A DNA stretch of 64,000 bases from assembly GCF_012933505.1 (NCBI RefSeq), contig NZ_JABBNB010000013.1, positions 108,826 to 172,825 of the forward strand, given 5' to 3'. Shown here piece after piece: positions 63,984 to 64,000 of the stretch (its first letter is position 1; the number at the start of each line of letters is the position of its first letter). Source of the stretch: Gordonia asplenii (GTDB lineage Bacteria > Actinomycetota > Actinomycetes > Mycobacteriales > Mycobacteriaceae). The notes under the pieces were generated by a model that had not been told where the DNA came from, did not search any database, and saw nothing but the letters and a program-made list of their open reading frames with translations. Made by a program: the position numbers and the translations under genes.

Positions 63984-64000
63984 GTCTCCGCTCCCCGAGT
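63984..64000. repeat. Possible REP-like repeat cut by the window edge
   Basis: The last bases, CCGTCTCCGCTCCCCGAGT, contain the reverse complement of ACTCGGGGAGCGG found at 12149-12161. Probably another copy of that intergenic repeat; too little remains to classify. Confidence 0.4.

Overview
The window is high-GC, densely coding actinobacterial chromosome. The gene content points to the Mycobacteriales: mycothiol conjugate amidase (mca), a short-chain Z-isoprenyl diphosphate synthase, PIN-PhoH2, DesA2, lipid-droplet protein and ESX-4 type VII secretion genes. A Gordonia- or Williamsia-like genome fits best. I cannot fix the genus from sequence alone. No rRNA, confident tRNA, CRISPR array, prophage or intact insertion sequence was seen.

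Region 1 (1-36.8 kb) follows the gene order of M. tuberculosis Rv1080c-Rv1111c: greA, DUF4307, mca, small membrane protein, DUF255 thioredoxin-fold protein, trhA, Z-prenyl synthase, coaA, glyA, desA2, phoH2, class I fumarase, glpX, DUF4245, xseBA, lipid-droplet protein and ispH. Accessory pieces are inserted into it. These are a SNF2 helicase (cut by the left edge) with an XRE regulator, a frameshifted AbiEi/DUF559 gene, aroG with an aromatic leader peptide, a PepSY membrane pair, a MocR/NmrA/AhpD cluster, a DUF6777 protein, a DHA2 efflux pump, an L,D-transpeptidase and a second (class II) fumarase.

Region 2 (36.8-64 kb) follows the Rv3449-Rv3419c block: ESX-4 (mycP4, eccD4, eccC4 and an Rv3446c-like protein), rplM-rpsI, glmM, a type-VII-associated trio, glmS, nnr, alr, a hydrolase and the t6A genes tsaE-tsaB-rimI-tsaD, many coupled by 4-nt overlaps. 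The two blocks meet between ispH and mycP4. ESX-4 differs from the mycobacterial arrangement in three ways: a hydrolase plus Baeyer-Villiger monooxygenase cassette splits eccD4 from eccC4, a ~56-bp sequence is duplicated on both sides of that cassette, and the esxU/esxT pair and eccB4 are missing from their usual places.

Regulatory sequence stands out at four places: a leaderless aromatic leader peptide with an attenuator or ribosome-binding-site hairpin before aroG; an IdeR-like iron box before the iron-independent fumarase fumC, directly downstream of the iron-sulfur class I fumarase; a short ORF overlapping phoH2 in the manner of mycobacterial phoAT; and several perfect palindromes next to start codons (trhA, efflux pump, monooxygenase).
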